This document shows, piece after piece, positions 60,960 through 64,000 of a DNA stretch of 64,000 nucleotides (its first letter is position 1; each line of letters starts with the position of its first letter). Origin of the DNA: Leifsonia poae (GTDB taxonomy: Bacteria > Actinomycetota > Actinomycetes > Actinomycetales > Microbacteriaceae); NCBI RefSeq assembly GCF_027921845.1, contig NZ_BSEN01000001.1:2079-66078 (forward strand), read 5' to 3'. The position numbers and the translations under genes were made by a program. The notes beneath the pieces were generated by a model. It was not told the DNA's origin. It ran no database searches and worked only from the letters and a program-made list of their open reading frames with translations.

Positions 60960-61920
60960 CGCTCGCCCCCTTCAGCAGCTGCTCGACCTCGGCGGTGGTC
61001 GGCATCGCCGTCGAGCACTCGCGCCGGGTCGCCACGATGGCACCGGCGACGTTGGCGAAGCGGATGACGCGTTCGAGCGGCCAACCGGCCAGCAGCCCGT
61101 GGCACAGCGCGCCGCCGAAACCGTCGCCGGCGCCCAGGCCGTTCACCACGGTCACCGGGAACGGCGGCACCTCGACGGTTTCGTCGCGGGTCTTCGCGAG
61201 GACTCCACGCGGCCCCTGCTTGACCACGGCGAGTTCGACACCGCGCTCGAGCAGCGCGTCGGCCGCCCTCAGCGGATCGCTCTCACCGACCGCGACTTCG
61301 CATTCCTCGCGGTTGCCGACCGCGACGGTGACCTTCTGCAGCGCGCGCGACACCTGTTCGGTCGCGGTCTGCGGCGTCTCCCAGAACATCGGCCGGTAGT
61401 CGAGGTCGAGCACCGTGAGCGGGATGCGGCCCCGCGCATCCCACGCCGCATGATGCGCAGCGCGGCTCGGCTCTCTCGACAATCCCGTCACGGTCGCCCA
61501 GAACACCCCGGCCGAGCGCACGGCGTCGAGATCGAGCTCGTTCGGCTCGATGACCAGGTCGGGCGCGATCGGCTCCCGATAGAAGTACAGCGGGAAGTCG
61601 TCGGGCGGGAAGATCTCGCAGAGCGTGATGGGCGTGTTCAGCCCGGCCACCGTGGAGACGTAGCGGTTGTCAACTCCGAGGCGGGCGATCTCAGCCTTCA
61701 CGTAGCGACCGAGAGGGTCTTGCCCGGTGCGGGTGACGATCGCGGCGCGGCGCCCGTGCCGCGCTGCGGCGATCGAGACGTTGGTCGCGCTGCCGCCCAG
61801 GTACTTGCCGAAGGTCGTGACGTCTTCGAGCCCGACGCCGTCTTGAAGCGGATAGAGGTCGACGCCCACCCGCCCGATGGCGAGGACTTCGAAAGGGACG
61901 CCGCCCGTGGTGTTCGTCAT
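60943..61920 (-). CDS. iolC: 5-dehydro-2-deoxygluconokinase
   Basis: IolC phosphorylates 2-deoxy-5-keto-gluconate. The 325-residue PfkB-type kinase starts FEVLAIGRVGVDLYPLQDGVGLEDVTTFGKYLGGSATNVSIAAARHG, the characteristic IolC N-terminus, and ends with GLGAGDGFGGALCHGLL, the catalytic anion-hole motif. First gene of the iol operon. I start at MTNTTGG; earlier in-frame ATGs lie inside the operator palindrome. Its promoter carries ATGTC-CT-GACAT, the likely GntR site. Confidence 0.93.
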   Translation of the reverse strand: MTNTTGGVPFEVLAIGRVGVDLYPLQDGVGLEDVTTFGKYLGGSATNVSIAAARHGRRAAIVTRTGQDPLGRYVKAEIARLGVDNRYVSTVAGLNTPITLCEIFPPDDFPLYFYREPIAPDLVIEPNELDLDAVRSAGVFWATVTGLSREPSRAAHHAAWDARGRIPLTVLDLDYRPMFWETPQTATEQVSRALQKVTVAVGNREECEVAVGESDPLRAADALLERGVELAVVKQGPRGVLAKTRDETVEVPPFPVTVVNGLGAGDGFGGALCHGLLAGWPLERVIRFANVAGAIVATRRECSTAMPTTAEVEQLLKGASDVVAG

Positions 61921-61947
61921 ACTGCGCCGTACGCCTTCCGTCTGCAT

Positions 61948-61959
61948 ATGTCCTGACAT
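61948..61959. promoter_or_regulatory. Palindrome ATGTC-CT-GACAT upstream of iolC
   Basis: The same symmetric sequence as in front of the GntR gene, extended by T/A on both sides, with a further TGACAT at 61962-61967 giving a direct repeat. It is 28 bases before the iolC start. Probable operator of the cluster regulator. Confidence 0.8.
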
Positions 61960-62036
61960 AGTGACATGAACAGCCTATTCGCGGCGTGCCCGCCACGCAA
62001 CCATCGAGTGTCGGAGGGCGATGCCACACTCAAGAC

Positions 62037-63446
62037 ATGGATCCCATCCTCTCTCTTCTCCTCGGACTCCTCGGCGGCCTCATCGTCGGCGGGGCGGCCG
62101 GCGGCTACGCGGTGTCGGTGCTCCTCCGACGCCGCCCGGAAGCCGCGGCGCCCGTGGAGGACCCGGCCGTCGTGGCCGCCCGCCACGCCGCCGAGCTCGC
62201 CGAGGTGCGCGCCGCCGAGGCGGCCGTGCAGGCGGAGATCCGCACCGATCTCGCGGCCACGGAGGCCAGGGTCGACGCCCTCCGCGAGCAGATCCAGGCC
62301 CACCAGCAGCAGTACCGCGAGCTCGTCGACCGGCACCGTGCGGAGACCGAGGCGCAGGCGCAGCGCGAGCGCGCGGAGAGCCGGGTGCTTCAGGCGCTCG
62401 CACCGGTGCGCGAAAGTCTCAGCGACATGCAGAAGAAGGTCGTCGAGCTCGAATCGCAGCGCAACCAGCAGCACGGCGAGCTGTCTCAGCAGCTGAAGTC
62501 GGCCACCGAGTCCGAAGAGCGACTGCGCAGCACGGCCGAGGCACTCGCCTCCGCCCTCCGCTCCAACAGCACCCGCGGGGTCTGGGGCGAGACCCAGCTG
62601 CGCAGCGTGGTCGAGGCCGCCGGCCTCCTGGAGCGCGTCGACTTCGATGTTCAGTCGAGCATCCACTCCGATTCCGGCGCCGGACGCCCCGACATGATCG
62701 TGCACCTGCCCGGCGGCAAGAGCATCGCCCTCGACGCCAAGGTCCCGTTCAACGCCTACCTGGAGGCGAGCCAGATCCCGGCGACCGCCACGGGCGTCGA
62801 CGGCGCCCAGCGCCAGGCGCTGCTGAAGCAACACGTCAAGGCCGTCCGCGATCACATCACGGCGCTCGGCAGCAAGTCGTACTGGACGGGGCTCGAGGCC
62901 TCCCCCGAACTCGTCATCGCCTTCATCCCGAGCGAATCGCTCGTCTCGTCTGCGATGGAGGCCGACCCGTCGATCATGGAGTTCGCGTTCAGCAAGCGCG
63001 TCGCGCTCGCCTCACCGGTCACCCTCTGGTCGGTGCTCAAGACGGTCGCCTTCAGCTGGCAGCAGGACGTGCTCACACAAGAGGCGAAGGAGCTCTTCGA
63101 TCTCAGCCGCACGCTGTACACGCGCCTCTCGACCACCGCATCGCACATCGAGAAGCTCGGCCGCTCGCTGGAGCGCACGGTCAAGGACTACAACGGCTTC
63201 GTCGGCTCGTTCGAGCGACAGGTGTTCCCGGCGGCCCGCAAACTCAACGCGCTCGACGAGTCGAAGGTGATCGGCGTGCTCGCCGGCATCGAGGAGTCGC
63301 CCCGTGAGCTCACGGCGTTCGAACTCGTGACCGAACTGGAGCTCGAACTCGAGCCGCGTGACATGCACGGGCTCGACAAGCTCGCGGTCGACGAGAAGGA
63401 GAAGGCTCAGCGGCCGGAGCTCGACGACGAGCGCGAGTCCGCCTGA
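62037..63446 (+). CDS. rmuC: DNA recombination protein RmuC homologue
   Basis: A 469-residue RmuC. An N-terminal helix (ILSLLLGLLGGLIVGGAAGGYAVSVLL) is followed by a coiled coil of about 150 residues rich in Ala, Glu, Arg and Gln, and then the RmuC core (STRGVWGETQLRSVVEAAGLLERVDFDVQSS, GRPDMIVHLPGGKSIALDAKVPFNAYLEA, related to a nuclease fold). Known role: limits DNA inversion between repeats. The ATG follows CACACT at six bases, a weak -10 box; an upstream ATG at 61986 is less likely. The end EKEKAQRPELDDERESA is acidic. Confidence 0.92.
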   Translation: MDPILSLLLGLLGGLIVGGAAGGYAVSVLLRRRPEAAAPVEDPAVVAARHAAELAEVRAAEAAVQAEIRTDLAATEARVDALREQIQAHQQQYRELVDRHRAETEAQAQRERAESRVLQALAPVRESLSDMQKKVVELESQRNQQHGELSQQLKSATESEERLRSTAEALASALRSNSTRGVWGETQLRSVVEAAGLLERVDFDVQSSIHSDSGAGRPDMIVHLPGGKSIALDAKVPFNAYLEASQIPATATGVDGAQRQALLKQHVKAVRDHITALGSKSYWTGLEASPELVIAFIPSESLVSSAMEADPSIMEFAFSKRVALASPVTLWSVLKTVAFSWQQDVLTQEAKELFDLSRTLYTRLSTTASHIEKLGRSLERTVKDYNGFVGSFERQVFPAARKLNALDESKVIGVLAGIEESPRELTAFELVTELELELEPRDMHGLDKLAVDEKEKAQRPELDDERESA

Positions 63447-63461
63447 GGCATCCGGCCCGCT

Positions 63462-64000
63462 CTACAGCTGGTCGGGCTCGAGCCACTTCTCCGCGAGGTG
63501 GTCGGCGACCACGCGCCGGATCGTTCCCGACTTGCTGCGCAGCACGATCGACTCGGTCCGGATGATCGGCCCCTTGCGCCGCACGCCTTCCACCAGACCA
63601 CCGTCGGTCACGCCGGTCGCGACGAAGAACGTGTTGTCCCCCTTCACGAGGTCATCGGCGTCGTACACACGGTCCATGTCCAGGCCGGCCGCGATGCCGG
63701 CGGCACGTTCGGCGTCGTCCTTCGGCGCGAGCTGCCCTTGCATGAAGCCGCCGATCGCCTTGATGGCGCAGGCCGTCGTGATGCCCTCCGGGCTCCCCCC
63801 GATGCCGACGCACATGTCGATCCGCGATTCGTACCGGGCCGCGTTGATCCCGCCGGCCACGTCGCCGTCGAGCATCAGCCGCGTTCCTGCGCCCGCCGCA
63901 CGGATCTCCTCGATCAGCCCCTCGTGCCGCGGTCGGTCGAGCACCGCGACCCGGATCTCGCCGACCGGCTTGCCCTTCGCCTTCGCCAGTTCACGGATGT
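63462..64000 (-). CDS. glpX: Class II fructose-1,6-bisphosphatase (3' part; 5' end beyond the window)
   Basis: The last about 180 codons of GlpX. VGEIRVAVLDRPRHEGLIEEIRAAGAGTRLMLDGDVAGGINAARYESRIDMCVGIGGSPEGITTACAIKAIGGFMQGQLAPKD shows the DGDV and GGSPEG motifs of the substrate/metal site. The enzyme dephosphorylates fructose-1,6-bisphosphate in gluconeogenesis. The start lies outside the window. It converges on rmuC with a 15-base gap. Confidence 0.93.
   Translation of the reverse strand, partial: IRELAKAKGKPVGEIRVAVLDRPRHEGLIEEIRAAGAGTRLMLDGDVAGGINAARYESRIDMCVGIGGSPEGITTACAIKAIGGFMQGQLAPKDDAERAAGIAAGLDMDRVYDADDLVKGDNTFFVATGVTDGGLVEGVRRKGPIIRTESIVLRSKSGTIRRVVADHLAEKWLEPDQL

Overview
The window is a stretch of high-GC actinobacterial chromosome, most likely from a member of the Microbacteriaceae (Leifsonia/Microbacterium-like). 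Support comes from the strongly GC-biased third codon positions, the frequent GGATGC motif inside genes, a RamB-type regulator beside the glyoxylate-shunt genes, and many genes that lack a Shine-Dalgarno and have a TAnnnT box 6-8 bases before the start codon. The genus cannot be named from sequence alone. I see no tRNA, rRNA, CRISPR array, transposase or phage gene.

Layout. 1-4820: glycine cleavage operon gcvT-gcvH-gcvP (minus) behind a tandem glycine riboswitch. 5000-10730: NAD operon with an NrtR-type regulator, nadA, nadB, nadC and a NadS-type cysteine desulfurase, nearly all overlapping. 10800-17525: DHA2 exporter, DUF1801 protein, AhpD-like protein, a coupled methyltransferase / ADP-ribosylglycohydrolase / PfkB kinase set, then a GNAT-cupin fusion coupled to a DUF488 protein. 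17543-22166: malate synthase and isocitrate lyase (minus), divergent from a RamB-like regulator. 22163-33466: a lipoprotein, then a polyamine-type uptake and oxidation locus (FAD oxidase, potABCD-like ABC transporter, cupin, PucR regulator, malonate-semialdehyde dehydrogenase, class III aminotransferase). 33510-48591: mostly single genes (NYN/OST-HTH RNA-related protein, quinone reductase, deaminase, MscS channel, large sulfatase, GH18 chitinase, hydrolases, acetyltransferases) and a three-gene unit of membrane protein, nitroreductase-like protein and F390-synthetase-like ligase. 52769-61959: a myo-inositol catabolism cluster (iolC, aldolase, iolA, iolB, iolD, iolE-like, iolG) with a GntR regulator; the same palindrome lies at both ends. 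62037-64000: rmuC and the 3' part of glpX.

The most unusual part is 48741-50260, downstream of ychF. The last bases of ychF (encoding DVVEFRFGS) are repeated three more times, one copy matching 43 of 45 bases. Between the copies lie two small, less GC-rich genes that look like orphan immunity proteins and a truncated gene remnant. Beyond the last copy are two related units, 149 bp apart, each with 9-bp inverted arms around a 26-bp spacer and a compensatory base-pair change between units. My reading is a growing cassette array that recombines at, or re-creates, the 3' end of ychF.
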